This document shows positions 45,835 to 55,755 of a stretch of DNA of 64,000 nucleotides, one piece after another; the first letter of the stretch is position 1; each line of letters begins with the position of its first letter. The position numbers were made by a program, and so were the translations under genes. Source of the stretch: CAWAMD01 sp963783045 (GTDB lineage: Bacteria; Actinomycetota; Nitriliruptoria; Nitriliruptorales; Nitriliruptoraceae); assembly GCA_963783045.1 (NCBI GenBank), contig CAWAMD010000001.1, positions 248,001 through 312,000 of the forward strand, read 5' to 3'. The notes under the pieces are model-generated. The model saw only the letters and a program-made list of their open reading frames with translations. It had not been told where the DNA came from and did no database searches.

Positions 45835-48512
45835 GCGCCGGCATCACCCACCAGATCACCGGCGTCACCGAGGTGCTCTTCGGTCTGGTCCCCGAGTGCC
45901 ACATCACCGTGTCGGGCACCGTCACGAACGCCGAGACGGGCCAGCCCCTCGAGGGCATCAACGTCGGCAGCAACTGGCTGATCACGGACTCCAGCGGTCA
46001 CTTCGAGGACCAGGTGACCGTCGGGTCGGCCGACGAGGCGACCTACACCGTTTCCCCCGACAGCCGCTACGGCGCCGGCGACGGCTACTGGGAGAAGACG
46101 ATCCGCGTGCCGATGATCTGCGGCGTCGACCAGGACCTCACCGTCGCGCTCACCCCGGCCCACACGGGTGCGGTCGTCGGCCGGGTCGTGGTCGGCATGC
46201 GCTCGCCCATCACCGGCACCCCCATCCCCACCGACACCCCGGTTGCCGGCCAGACCGTCTCGCTCGACGCCGGGGAGTGGAACCCGCGCACCACCACGAC
46301 CGACGCCGACGGACGCTTCCGGTTCGACGACGTGCCCCTGGACTGGAACAACGACACGAACAACGCGACGCTCACCATCGCCGCGGACGACGTCTACTGG
46401 GGCCGCCAGCGGGGCGTGCAGGTCGAGGACGGCATCACCCAGGACGTCGGCGACCTGCCCCTGATCGCCAAGTGCACGGGAACGGTCGGCGGCGGCACGG
46501 TCGTCGACCAGTACGGCGACCCGGTCGCGGACGCACGGGTCCGCGCGTGGCCGAGCGGCAACGGCGCCTCCTTCACGACCACCGACGCCGAGGGCCACTT
46601 CGACGTCGGGGTCTCGACGCTGCTCGACCCCGACAACGACCCGATCACGGTGGCGTTCACCGCCTACTCGCCAGGCGACTGGCCGACCTCGAGTCAGAGC
46701 ACCGAGGCCGCGAACATCGCCGCCTGCGGCGGCACCACCGACCCGGTCCAGATCACGCTCCAGCGGCCGCCGCCGATGCGTCACGGCAGCGTCGAGGGCC
46801 ACGTCACCGATGCCGACACGGGCCAGCCGGTCGCCGGGCTCGGCATCAGCCTCAACGTCTCGAGCACCTGGTGGGCCAACGCCACGACCGACGCGGCCGG
46901 CTACTACCACGCCGAGCTCGACATGGGACGCTCGGACGACCCGGGCTTCCAGCGCAGCGCCTCGATCTACGCGACGACCGGGTCCGCCGAGGACCACGAC
47001 ATCCGCGCGTCGGTGGTGCTGACGGCCGACCAGACCGCCGAGAAGGACCTCGTCCTCCACCACGTGAAGACCACGGCCGTCGAGGGAACCATCCGCGACG
47101 TGGTCACCGGCGAGCCGATCGAGGGCGCCCGCGCCTACGTGCAGATCTACAACAACGTCTACGACACGCGGACCGCGGCGGACGGCACGTACCGGATCGA
47201 CCACATCCCGGTGACCGACCCGACGGCCACCGAGACACGCATCAAGGTCACGGCGCGGAAGGACGCGCCCGACCGCTACTACCCCGACTACCAGTACGTG
47301 GACGCGCCGGCCGGGGGCACCCTCACGGGGGTCGACTTCGACCTGCTCCCGCCGTGCGACCCGGCGAGCGTCCACGGCGTCGTCGTGGACGCCACCACCC
47401 TCCAGCCGATCGAGGGCGCCACGGTCACCGCGCCCTACAACGACAACGTCGTCACCGGCGCGGACGGCACCTTCGCGTTCCCCCACCTCTACCTCACCAA
47501 CCGGAACGAGCCGATGACGGCGCGGATCGAGGCGAGCGCCGAGGGCTACATCGACGCGTCGAAGTCCGTGACCGTCAGCTGTGGCGCGTCCGTCTACGTC
47601 GAGTTCGGACAGCCCTCCGGGGGCACCGGCAGCATCGTCGGCACGGTCACCGACGTGAGCGGCGCCCCGATCGCGGACGTGACGATCCAGACGGAGTACG
47701 GCAGCCGCGTGCTCACCGACGCGCAGGGCCGCTACCGGCTCGACGACGCGCCGGTCGCCTCCGACGGCAGCGACCGGACCTGGGAGGTGGCCGCCCTCAA
47801 GGACTCGGGCACGAGCCGGCTGGCCACCGACGTGACGGTCACGAAGGACGCCGAGGTGCGTCAGGACTTCGTCTTCGGGGCGAACGCCGCGCCGACGGCG
47901 CCCTCCCAGGATCTGGTGACGAACGCCGACACGCCCCTGGCCGTCACCCTCGACGGGTCGGACGCGGACGGCGACCCGATCACCTATGCGCTCGGCATCG
48001 GGCCGTCGCACGGCACGCTGACCGGCACCGCACCGGATCTGACCTACACCCCGGACGCCGGCTACTTCGGCGCCGATCAGCTCACCTACAGCGTCAGCGA
48101 CGGGACGCTGCGGTCGGTGTGGGCGCCCGTCACCCTCGACGTGAACGCCGTGCCGCAGACGCCCGACCGGGAGAGTGACGCGACGATGGGCGAGCGCTCG
48201 TTCGTCGGGGTGTACGGGACGGACCCGGACCACGACGACCTCACCCTCGAGATCGTGGACCAGCCGGGCCACGGCACCATCGACGAGGTGGCCGACGACC
48301 ACGTCTTCTACGTCTCCGACCCCGGGTTCCACGGCGACGACACGTTCACCTACCGGGTCTTCGACGGCGACACGTGGTCGACGCCCGGCACCGTCACCGT
48401 GCACGTCAACGCCCCGCCGGCCGCCGGCGACGTGGACCTGACCACGGCCATGGAGGAACCGGTTGCCGTCACCCTCGACGGGTCCGACCTGGACGGCGAC
48501 GCCCTCACCTAC
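45835..48512 (+). CDS. Segment g: seven carboxypeptidase-regulatory-like repeats and first cadherin-like modules
   Basis: Repeats open with HITVSGTVTNAETGQPLEGI, TGAVVGRVVVGMRSPITGTP, GTVGGGTVVDQYGDPVADAR, GSVEGHVTDADTGQPVAGLG, TAVEGTIRDVVTGEPIEGAR, ASVHGVVVDATTLQPIEGAT and GSIVGTVTDVSGAPIADVTI, each ending in a D-A-x-G-x-Y/F-x-F turn. From about 47880 the modules become cadherin-like (PLAVTLDGSDADGDPITYAL; DDTFTYRVFDG). This is the longest unbroken part of the gene, about 890 residues. Confidence 0.75.
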
Positions 48513-48651
48513 GCAGATCGTCGCCGACCCCGACCACGGGTGGTTGGAGGACACCGGCGATCCGGCCGTTCGCCAGTACCACCCGGCCATCGGCTTCGCC
48601 GGCACCGACACCTTCACCTACCGGGTCGACGACGGCCGCGACCGGTCGGCG
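48513..48651 (+). CDS. Segment h: short shifted piece of a cadherin-like module
   Basis: The module begun in the previous frame continues as QIVADPDHGWLEDTGDPAVR and AGTDTFTYRVDDGRDRSA, then another single-base change near 48651 restores the frame used to the end of the gene. Confidence 0.55.
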
Positions 48652-51235
48652 AGTGGCGACCGTCACGGTCGAGGTCGTGGACACGAACCACGCCCCGGTC
48701 GCCGAGGACCGCGCGGCGGCGACCACACCGCAGACGCCGGTCGACATCACGCTCCAGGCGACCGACGACGACGGGGACGCGCTGACCTACGCCCTCGACC
48801 AGGCACCCGGCCACGGCAGCGTCACCGTGTCCGGCGACACCGCCACCTACACGTCGGACGCCGGGTTCTCCGGCACGGACACGTTCACGTACACGGCCAA
48901 CGACGGGACGACCGACTCGGCGCCTGCGACCGTGACCCTGACGGTCAACGGTCCACCCGTGCTCACCGTGCCGCCGCGCTCGGTCCGCGTGGGACGCGGA
49001 CAGACGGTCGACGTGGACGTCTCGGCGACCGACCCCGACGGCGACCCGCTCACCTTCCAGCTGCTGAACACGCTGACCGGCGCGACGCTCGTCGACCATC
49101 ACGACGGGACGGCGACCGTGACGTATGCGCCGGATGCGTCCGCACTGGACTGGACCTATGCCCACGTTGCCGTCGACGACGGAGTGAACCCGCCGGTCGA
49201 CAAGTACGTCTCGTTCGAGGTCATCACCAACACGCGCCCCGTGGCCGACGACCTCGACCTGACCACGGTCGAGGGCACGCCCGTCGACGTGGCCGTGGCC
49301 GGCAGCGACGCCGACGGTGACGGCCTGACCTTCTGGCAGAAGACCCCGCCGGCGCACGGCAGCGCCACCGGGACCCGGTCGCCGTGGGTCTACACGCCGG
49401 ACCCCGGGTTCACGGGGACCGACACGTTCACCTACGTGGCCTCCGACGGGAAGCAGCCGTCCGACCCGGCCACCGTCACGGTGACGGTGACTCCCCGCAA
49501 CCACGCGCCGACCTTCGACAGCGTCCCGCCCCAGACGGTGCAGCTGGGGCAGACCGTCACCGTCGACCTGTCCGCGAGCGACCCGGACGGCGACGCGCTG
49601 ACCTTCAGCGGCCCGTCGCTGCCGGGGTTCGCCAGCCTCGACGACCACGGGGATGGCACGGCGGCGCTGACGCTGGCGCCGTCGGCGACGGGGACGCCCG
49701 GCCCCTACCGGGCGCACCTCGAGGTGAGCGACGGCACGCTCGCCGCATGGCGGTGGGTCGACATCCAGGTGGTCCGCCCGGCGGGGAGCAACCACGCTCC
49801 GGTGCTGGGGGCGCTGGCCCCGCAGAAGGTGATGGTCGGAACGACCGTGCGGGTGCCGGTGACGGCGACGGACGCGGACGGTGACTCGCTGACCTTCGCG
49901 CTGCCGCTGTCGCCCCCCGCCTGGGTGACGCTCGACGACCACGGGGACGGGACGGCGGAGGTCGTGCTCGCGCCTACGACGGTGCCGCTGTTCCGCCCGC
50001 TGATCGTCGTGTCCGTTCGCGACGGCTCGGCGTCGGACACGGGCATGCTCGCGGTCGACGTGGTCCCGTCCGCGAGCCCGTCGCCCTCGCCGAGCCCGAG
50101 TCCGTCGCCGAGCCCGAGCCCGAGTCCGTCGCCCTCGCCGAGCCCGAGTCCGTCGCCCTCGCCGAGCCCGAGTCCCTCGCCGAGCCCGAGCCCGAGTCCC
50201 TCGCCGAGCCCGAGTCCGTCGCCCTCGCCGAGCCCGAGTCCGTCGCCGTCGCCGAGCCCGAGTCCGTCGCCGACGCCGTCGCCCGCTCCGTCTCCGTCGC
50301 CGAGCCCGTCGCCGACGGCCACCCCGCCGCCGGCACCCGCGAACGGGTCGCCCCAGGCTGCCGACGACGACGTGATCACCCACGCCTCGACCTCGCGGAC
50401 CATCGCGGTGCTCGCGAACGACCGGGATCCGGACGGCGATCCGATCACCGTGGAGTCCATCGCGACACCCCCCGAACACGGCCGAGCGACCGTCGAGGAC
50501 GGTGTGCTCCGCTACACCCCCGACCGGGGTTTCGTGGGGACGGATCGGCTGACCTATCTGGTGCAGGACGGCGCGGGTCACGAGGACTCCGCGGTGGTGG
50601 TGATCGAGGTGCGGGCCCTGACCGCCATCGTCGACGCCTGCCCACCGGGAGTCCCGCATGTCGACCGCGGCGTGCCCTCGGGCGATCCGCATGCAAAAGC
50701 CATCGACTGCCTGTACTGGTGGCGGATCACGACCGGTCTGACGCCCGACGACTTCGGCCCGTCCAAGCCGGTGACTCGCCAGCAGATGGCGTCGTTCATC
50801 GCCCGGCTGGTGCGGCAGGCTGGAGCCGACCTTCCGGCGGGGGAGCCGCGACCGTTCGTGGACCGCTGCGCGTCGAGCCACCAGGTCGACGTTGCGGCGT
50901 TGGCGGCGGCGGGGATCGTCACCGGCTTCCCGAACCGACGATTCGACTGCGACGCCCCGGTCACCCGGCGGCAGATGGCTGCGTTCCTCGCGAGCGCCTG
51001 GCGTTCCCTGACCGGCGAGGCGCTCGTGGTGTCGCAGCGCTTCTTCGCCGACGTGCCCGACGGGTCGCCGGCGCAGGCCATCCGCTCGGCCGGCCTCACG
51101 GTCGGGGCGAGCGGTGAGGTCTTCGACCCGGAGGGGCCGGTCCGACGGGACCAGATGGCGTCGTTCCTGATGCGACTGCTGGATCGGCTCGTCGAGCACG
51201 GCGTGACGACGACGCCGTCGCTGCCCGACTCGTAG
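48652..51235 (+). CDS. Segment i: cadherin-like modules, Ser-Pro linker and three SLH repeats
   Basis: Cadherin/Ig-like modules with N-H-A-P-V openings and D-x-D-G-D turns (TPVDITLQATDDDGDALTYA, GTPVDVAVAGSDADGDGLTF, QTVTVDLSASDPDGDALTFS, VRVPVTATDADGDSLTFALP). A Ser-Pro linker spans about 50074-50328. One more module follows (AVLANDRDPDGDPITVESIA), then three SLH repeats (AIDCLYWWRITTGLTPDDFG; TRQQMASFIARLVRQAGADL; TRRQMAAFLASAWRSLTGEA; RRDQMASFLMRLLDRL). Stop at 51235. The SLH end shows that the protein is retained on the cell wall. Confidence 0.8.
50074..50328 (+). repeat. Ser-Pro dipeptide repeat tract
   Basis: About 42 consecutive Ser-Pro units encoded by alternating AGC/TCG/TCC and CCG/CCC codons, interrupted only by a few Ala and Thr. 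It is a rigid wall-spanning spacer between the ligand-binding modules and the SLH anchor. Antisense reading gives a Gly/Asp-rich pattern that is not a gene. Confidence 0.85.
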
Positions 51236-51283
51236 ACCACGGGCAGCCCGAGTCGTGACGCGCGGGCTGGCACACTGGCGCGC

Positions 51284-51877
51284 ATGACGCCACCCGCTGC
51301 CGGACTCGTCCTCGCCGCCGGGGCCGGCTCACGGCTCGGACGGGTCAAGGCACTCGTCGAGGTGGACGGCGTCAGTCTGGTGGCGCGCGCCGTCGGCGCG
51401 TGCCGAGAGGCGGCCCTGTCCCCGGTCGTCGTGGTCGCCGGGGCGGCCGCTGACGCGGTCGCCGCTGCCGCCCGTCGCGCGGGTGGTGAGGCCATCGCGA
51501 ACCCGCGGTGGTCCACGGGCATGGCCTCCAGCATGGCCGTCGGGCTGGAGGCGCTCGACGGTCGCGCCGACGCTGCGGTCGTGGTGCTCGTCGACCAGCC
51601 CGGGATCGGCGCCCAGGCGATCCGTCGGGTCGTCGCCGCCTGGCGGGACGGCGCAACCGTCGCGGCCGCGAGCTACCACGGCCGGCGTGGCCATCCCGTG
51701 CTCTTCGACGCCGCCTGCTGGGAGGAGCTGCGCGCCGGTCTGGCGGGTGACGCGGGCGCCCGCGGGTTCCTCGCCACCCACCCGGACCTCGTCCGCCTCG
51801 TGCCGTGCGAGGACGTGGCCGACGACACGGACCTCGACACGCCGGCCGATCTGCGGCGCTGGCCAGGGCACCGGTAG
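51284..51877 (+). CDS. MobA/MocA-like nucleotidyltransferase
   Basis: A 197-residue protein with the nucleotide-binding signature GLVLAAGAGSRLGRVKALVE at its N terminus (L-A-A-G-x-G-S-R-L-G-x-x-K). It also has VVVLVDQPGIGAQAIRRVVA, whose D-Q-P is the usual metal-binding D-M/Q-P element, and GHPVLFD. The family transfers a nucleotide to molybdopterin or to a sugar phosphate. MocA-type cytidylyltransferases for molybdenum cofactor are the closest by motif. No molybdoenzyme genes are visible nearby. Confidence 0.85.
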   Translation: MTPPAAGLVLAAGAGSRLGRVKALVEVDGVSLVARAVGACREAALSPVVVVAGAAADAVAAAARRAGGEAIANPRWSTGMASSMAVGLEALDGRADAAVVVLVDQPGIGAQAIRRVVAAWRDGATVAAASYHGRRGHPVLFDAACWEELRAGLAGDAGARGFLATHPDLVRLVPCEDVADDTDLDTPADLRRWPGHR

Positions 51878-51908
51878 CGCGCCGCTGCCGAACGGCGGGC
51901 TGCGGGCA

Positions 51909-51938
51909 GGCCCATGGTCACTGTCCGTGCCATGGGCC
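51909..51938. promoter_or_regulatory. Inverted repeat between the MobA-like and universal stress genes
   Basis: GGCCCATGG (51909-51917) and CCATGGGCC (51930-51938) form a perfect 9-bp inverted repeat with a 12-base spacer, 61 bases before the universal stress gene. It may terminate the upstream gene or be an operator; no T-run follows. Confidence 0.45.
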
Positions 51939-51998
51939 GGGCCCGACCATGGCACCAGGCCGCGCGACGGCGGACGGCTCGGCGTGAAAGGTGGTGCC

Positions 51999-52463
51999 AT
52001 GGGCAGGATCGTGGTGGGTGTCGACGGGTCCGAGAGCTCCCGGCGGGCGCTGCGGTGGGCCGCCGACGAGGCGACGCTGCGCGGTGACACGCTCGAGGCG
52101 GTGCTCGTGTACCACCCGCCGACGCTGCCGAGCTACTACGCGGCCTTCGCCGTCGAGGCGGGCGTGCCGCCGGTGACCGAGGAGGACGAGGCGTTCGCCC
52201 GGGATCGGGCACGCGCCGCCCTCGAGCACGCCCTCGACTCGATCGAGGACCGGGCCCAGCGCGACGCCGTCGAGCGCACCGTGATCGGCGAGTACAACAT
52301 CGCCGAGGCCCTCATCCGCCTCTCCAAGGAGGCCGACCTGCTCGTGGTCGGCTCACGGGGGCTCGGTGGGTTCCGGGGGCTCATGCTCGGGTCGATCAGC
52401 ACCAAGGCCGTGCAGCACGCGGAATGCGCCGTCGTGGTGGTGCACGATTACGACCACGAGTGA
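51999..52463 (+). CDS. Universal stress protein (UspA family)
   Basis: A 154-residue single-domain protein starting at the ATG at 51999, with GAAAGGTGGT upstream. It opens with IVVGVDGSESSRRALRWAAD. The nucleotide-binding loop is VVGSRGLGGFRGLMLGSIST, matching G-x2-G-x9-G-S, so ATP binding is expected. It ends in the usual VVVVHDY strand. USPs of actinobacteria respond to hypoxia and starvation; the exact signal is unknown here. Confidence 0.9.
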   Translation: MGRIVVGVDGSESSRRALRWAADEATLRGDTLEAVLVYHPPTLPSYYAAFAVEAGVPPVTEEDEAFARDRARAALEHALDSIEDRAQRDAVERTVIGEYNIAEALIRLSKEADLLVVGSRGLGGFRGLMLGSISTKAVQHAECAVVVVHDYDHE

Positions 52464-52527
52464 GGCGCGACGCGCGTCGGGCGCGTTGCGGGGCCGCCAC
52501 CCAGCCGCGTACCCTCCCGGCGGCCAA

Positions 52528-52619
52528 GGAGGGTTCGCCTAGTCCGGCCTAGGGCGCACGATTGGAAATCGTGTAAGGCTTCACCGCCTTCGAGGGTTCG
52601 AATCCCTCACCCTCCGCCA
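52528..52619 (+). tRNA. tRNA-Ser(GGA)
   Basis: Acceptor GGAGGGT pairs with ACCCTCC, then G73 and encoded CCA. The anticodon arm is CGAT-TTGGAAA-ATCG type with anticodon GGA. A long variable arm (AAGGCTTCACCGCCTT) marks the serine class, and the T arm is GAGGG TTCGAAT CCCTC. All arms are complete. Confidence 0.93.
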
Positions 52620-52621
52620 CT

Positions 52622-52653
52622 CGACGCCCGGCACGTTCGCGTGCCGGGCGTCG
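52622..52653 (+). terminator. Terminator hairpin after tRNA-Ser
   Basis: CGACGCCCGGCACG and CGTGCCGGGCGTCG form a perfect 14-bp stem capped by a TTCG tetraloop, three bases after the tRNA CCA end. Confidence 0.85.
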
Positions 52654-52813
52654 CTGCGCGCGGGGTCGCGTCGGCCGCGTCGGCCGAGCGCGGGACCCGT
52701 GACATCTCGTGAGGTCGGCGCGCGGGAGGGGGCAGGCGGGGCGCGTCGGCCGGCGCTGAGCATGCGGGGCGGCGGTCCCGTCGGTACGCTGCGCAGCCCG
52801 CGGGGCTGAGGTC

Positions 52814-52943
52814 CCGGACGGGGTGTGATGACCGGATGCTCCCCGGTGACGTCCTCCGGTGAACCGGGTCAGGGCCGGAAGGCAGCAGCCCTAAGCCGTT
52901 CTTGGGCGGGTGCCGGATCGAGCGTCCCGAGCACCCCGTCCGG
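52814..52943 (+). ncRNA. ffs: Signal recognition particle RNA (4.5S type)
   Basis: The conserved SRP apical region is present: GTCAGGGCCGGAAGGCAGCA followed by GCCC. The ends pair as a long helix, CCGGACGGGGTG (52814-52825) with CACCCCGTCCGG (52932-52943), extendable outward to about 52801 and 52956 with mismatches. Exact ends are therefore uncertain. Position between tRNA-Ser and dnaX is the common actinobacterial arrangement. It binds Ffh and guides membrane-protein targeting. Confidence 0.88.
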
Positions 52944-53047
52944 GGTCTGAGCCCCGCGGTCTTTCCTTTCCGGCCGCGGCGGCGTCCGGTGTCGCCGTCG
53001 GCTCCTACCATGGCGGCATCCCGGGCGGGCAGATCGAGGAGAGCTCG

Positions 53048-55042
53048 TTGGCGTACGTCTCCCTGTACCGCAAGTACCGGCCGCAGACGTTCGCGGACGT
53101 GGTCGGTCAGCGCCACGTCACCCAGACGCTGATCAACGCGATCGATGAGGACCGGCTCCACCACGCCTATCTGTTCACGGGTCCGCGGGGCACGGGCAAG
53201 ACCTCGACCGCGCGCATCCTCGCCAAGGCCGTCAACTGCGAGCAGGGGCCGACCCCGACCCCGTGCAACGAGTGCGACGCGTGCGTGTCGATCACCAACG
53301 GTGCCGCGGTCGACGTCATCGAGCTCGACATGGCCTCCCACGGCGGCGTCGACGATGCACGCGAGCTGCGGGAGCGTGCCCTGTTCGCCCCGGCGACGCT
53401 GCGCCGGAAGGTCTACATCCTCGACGAGGTCCACATGGCCTCGCCGGCCGCGTTCAACGCGCTGCTGAAGCTCATCGAGGAGCCGCCGGGCCACGTGCTG
53501 TTCGCCATGGCGACCACCGACCCGCAGAAGGTGCTGCCGACGATCCTGTCGCGGGTCCAGCGCCTCGACCTGCGCCGCGTCGGCGCCGAGGACGTTGCCG
53601 CCCACGTGCGCACGCTCGTCGGGCGCGAGGGCTACACGATCGACGACGAGGCCGTCGACGCGGTCGTGCGTGCCGGCGAGGGCTCGGTGCGCGACACGCT
53701 GTCGATCCTCGAGCAGGTGCTCTCGTACTCGGGGGCCGAGGTCGACGCCGGCAAGGTCGCCCAGGTCCTGGGTCAGACCCCGGCCGAGCGGGTGTTCGAC
53801 ACCGTCGAGGCGGTGGCCGCTGGCGACCTCGCGGCGCTCCTCGCGCTCGTGCAGGGCCTGCTCGACGACGGGCACGACCTGCGGCGGTTCACGCTCGACC
53901 TGCTCGGGCATCTGCGCGACCTCCTGGTGCTCCAGGTCGCCCCCGACCGCCCCGACCTCGTCGACGCCACCGCCGATCGGCGCGAGCGCATCGGGGCCCA
54001 GGCCGGGTTGCTGCCCCGGGACACGCTCCTGCGGGCCGTCGACCTGCTGGCCGGCACCATCACCGAGATGCGCCAGGGCCCGGCGCGACTGCCGCTCGAG
54101 CTCGCCCTCGCCAAGCTCGCCACGCCCGCGGCCGTCGGGGACGTGGCGTCGCTCGCCGATCGGATCGCCCGGCTGGAAGCCGGCGCTGCCCCGGCGGCCG
54201 CCACGACCACGCCCTCCGCCGGCGCCACCAGCGCCGCCCCGACTGAGCCTGCCCCGGCCGAGTCTGCGCCGACCGAGGTGGGTGGCAGCGAGGGCTCGGT
54301 CCCGGTCGCGCCGCCCGGGCCACCAGCGCCGCCCGCGCCGTCGGAGCGGTCAGCGGTGCCAGACCCGGCCGAGCCGCCAGAACCGGCCACGTCCACGCCG
54401 GCCGGGTCCGCGCCGGAGGCGAGCTCGCTCGCCGAGCGGGCCCGTCGCCGAGCCGCCGCGGCCACGCCTCCCCGGTCCGAGGAGGCGCCGGCCGCTGACC
54501 CAGCGGCGACGACGGACGCGGACCCAGCGGCGACGGACGCGGACCTGCCGACGCCGGCTGCGCCCCGCGACGGCGCCGAGGACCTCGCCACGGTGAAGGA
54601 CCGCTGGGACGCGATCCTCGAGATCGTCAAGGAGTCCTCGCGCCGCGTGCACGCCGTCTACGAGCCGGCCGAGCCGGTCGCCCTGGCGCGCGGCATCCTG
54701 GTGCTGCACTACCCGCAGCGGTACGCCTCCTTCCACGCGCAGAACGCCACGAAGGGCGAGTTCGCCGCCACCCTGACCCACGCGGTCGAGTCCTCCTGCG
54801 GCCTACGGGTCCGGATCGACACACAGGTGGGCCAGGACACGAAGCGGCGCCCGTTGCCGCCGGTCGTCACCGACACGAGCGCGCCCGCCGACGACGGTGG
54901 CCCGACCCCTGACGAGGAAGCCGCCGTCCGCGAGGCCGAGCTCGCCGGCGACGACGACCTCGACGGCGAGGACGCCCTTGCCCGCGCCGCCGACCTCGTG
55001 ACCCGCGAGCTCGACGCCGTCCCGCTCGAGGAGGACGCGTAG
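53048..55042 (+). CDS. dnaX: DNA polymerase III subunit gamma/tau
   Basis: A 664-residue clamp-loader ATPase starting at the TTG at 53048, with GAGGAG six bases before it and the conserved opening AYVSLYRKYRPQTFADVVGQ. Walker A is GPRGTGKTS (about residues 44-52). Zinc cysteines follow in C-x8-C-x2-C-x2-C (CEQGPTPTPCNECDAC), then Walker B-like ILDEVHMASPAAFNALLKLI and the sensor region. After residue 380 comes a Pro/Ala/Ser/Thr-rich linker, then a tau-like C-terminal domain (KDRWDAILEIVKESSRRVHA). The clamp loader opens the beta clamp at forks. Confidence 0.96.
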   Translation: MAYVSLYRKYRPQTFADVVGQRHVTQTLINAIDEDRLHHAYLFTGPRGTGKTSTARILAKAVNCEQGPTPTPCNECDACVSITNGAAVDVIELDMASHGGVDDARELRERALFAPATLRRKVYILDEVHMASPAAFNALLKLIEEPPGHVLFAMATTDPQKVLPTILSRVQRLDLRRVGAEDVAAHVRTLVGREGYTIDDEAVDAVVRAGEGSVRDTLSILEQVLSYSGAEVDAGKVAQVLGQTPAERVFDTVEAVAAGDLAALLALVQGLLDDGHDLRRFTLDLLGHLRDLLVLQVAPDRPDLVDATADRRERIGAQAGLLPRDTLLRAVDLLAGTITEMRQGPARLPLELALAKLATPAAVGDVASLADRIARLEAGAAPAAATTTPSAGATSAAPTEPAPAESAPTEVGGSEGSVPVAPPGPPAPPAPSERSAVPDPAEPPEPATSTPAGSAPEASSLAERARRRAAAATPPRSEEAPAADPAATTDADPAATDADLPTPAAPRDGAEDLATVKDRWDAILEIVKESSRRVHAVYEPAEPVALARGILVLHYPQRYASFHAQNATKGEFAATLTHAVESSCGLRVRIDTQVGQDTKRRPLPPVVTDTSAPADDGGPTPDEEAAVREAELAGDDDLDGEDALARAADLVTRELDAVPLEEDA

Positions 55043-55155
55043 CCACCCGCATCGGGGGTGGGGCCACGCGCCGGCCGGACGGACACCGGTGCCCGAGGCG
55101 GGGAGGGCCGCGCCGGTACGCTCGCCGCGACAGTGACGGCGCAAGCAGGGACGCG

Positions 55156-55755
55156 GTGTACGAAGGTGCGGTGCAGGACCTCATCGACGAGCTCGGGCGG
55201 CTGCCCGGGGTCGGTCCGAAGAGTGCCCAGCGGATCGCCTTCCACCTCCTGCAGGTCGCCGCGACGGACGCGCAGCGCCTCGCCGACGCGATCACCCGGG
55301 TGAAGCAGACGGTCCGGTTCTGCCGGCGCTGCTTCAACATCGCGGAGCAGGAGGAGTGCCGGATCTGCCGCGACGCCCGTCGCGATCCCGCCCTGCTGTG
55401 CGTCGTGGAGGAGCCCCGTGACGTGGTGGCCATCGAGCGCACCCGCGAGTTCCGGGGGCGCTACCACGTGCTCGGCGGGGCGATCTCGCCGATCGACGGC
55501 ATCGGACCCGACGAGCTGCACATCCGCGAGCTCATCGCCCGCCTCGACCGCGAGGACGTCACCGAGATCGTGATCGCGACGAACCCCAACGTCGAGGGTG
55601 AGGCGACAGCCTCGTACCTCTCCCGGCTCATCAGCCCGCTCGGTGTCCGCGTGACCCGGCTCGCCAGCGGCCTCCCGGTCGGCGGTGACCTCGACTACGC
55701 CGACGAGGTCACCCTCGGGCGCGCCTTCGCGGGGCGCCGCGAGCTGGGGGCGTGA
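55156..55755 (+). CDS. recR: Recombination protein RecR
   Basis: A 199-residue protein starting at the GTG at 55156 (VYEGAVQDLIDELGRLPGVG). It has the helix-hairpin-helix LPGVGPKSAQRIAFHLL, a four-cysteine zinc finger (CRRCFNIAEQEECRICRD) and a Toprim domain (LCVVEEPRDVVAIERTREFR; GRYHVLGGAISPIDGIGPDE). Together with RecO it loads RecA at gaps. It follows dnaX by 113 bases, as in most bacteria. Confidence 0.96.
   Translation: MYEGAVQDLIDELGRLPGVGPKSAQRIAFHLLQVAATDAQRLADAITRVKQTVRFCRRCFNIAEQEECRICRDARRDPALLCVVEEPRDVVAIERTREFRGRYHVLGGAISPIDGIGPDELHIRELIARLDREDVTEIVIATNPNVEGEATASYLSRLISPLGVRVTRLASGLPVGGDLDYADEVTLGRAFAGRRELGA

Larger units (their letters stand above)
40274..51235 (+). pseudogene. 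Giant surface protein: subtilase, dockerin-like, PKD, carboxypeptidase-regulatory-like, cadherin-like and SLH domains; many frame breaks
   Basis: No stop-and-restart gap or other-strand gene interrupts 40274-51235, and domains continue in register across the breaks, so I read it as one gene of about 3,650 codons. The ATG at 40274 is preceded by GGGAAGG and gives a signal peptide (VIVAMILTLLPATAAPAAAA). Order: subtilisin-type peptidase, dockerin-like calcium loops, a propeller-like stretch, PKD, seven carboxypeptidase-regulatory-like repeats, at least eight cadherin-like/Ig modules, a long Ser-Pro linker, another Ig module and three SLH repeats. At least twelve frame changes are needed. Two genes (break near 42.7-43.0 kb) cannot be excluded. 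Segments are listed below. Confidence 0.65.

Noticed and set aside
50074..50328. A Gly/Asp-rich antisense protein
   Set aside because: It is only the reverse complement of the Ser-Pro codons.
45687..51199. Two long minus-strand open frames (976 and 861 codons)
   Set aside because: They mirror the repeats of the surface gene on the other strand and show only Arg/Val/Gly-rich low-complexity sequence.
51909..51938. A DosR-type hypoxia box before the universal stress gene
   Set aside because: The palindrome does not match the known box closely enough to claim it.
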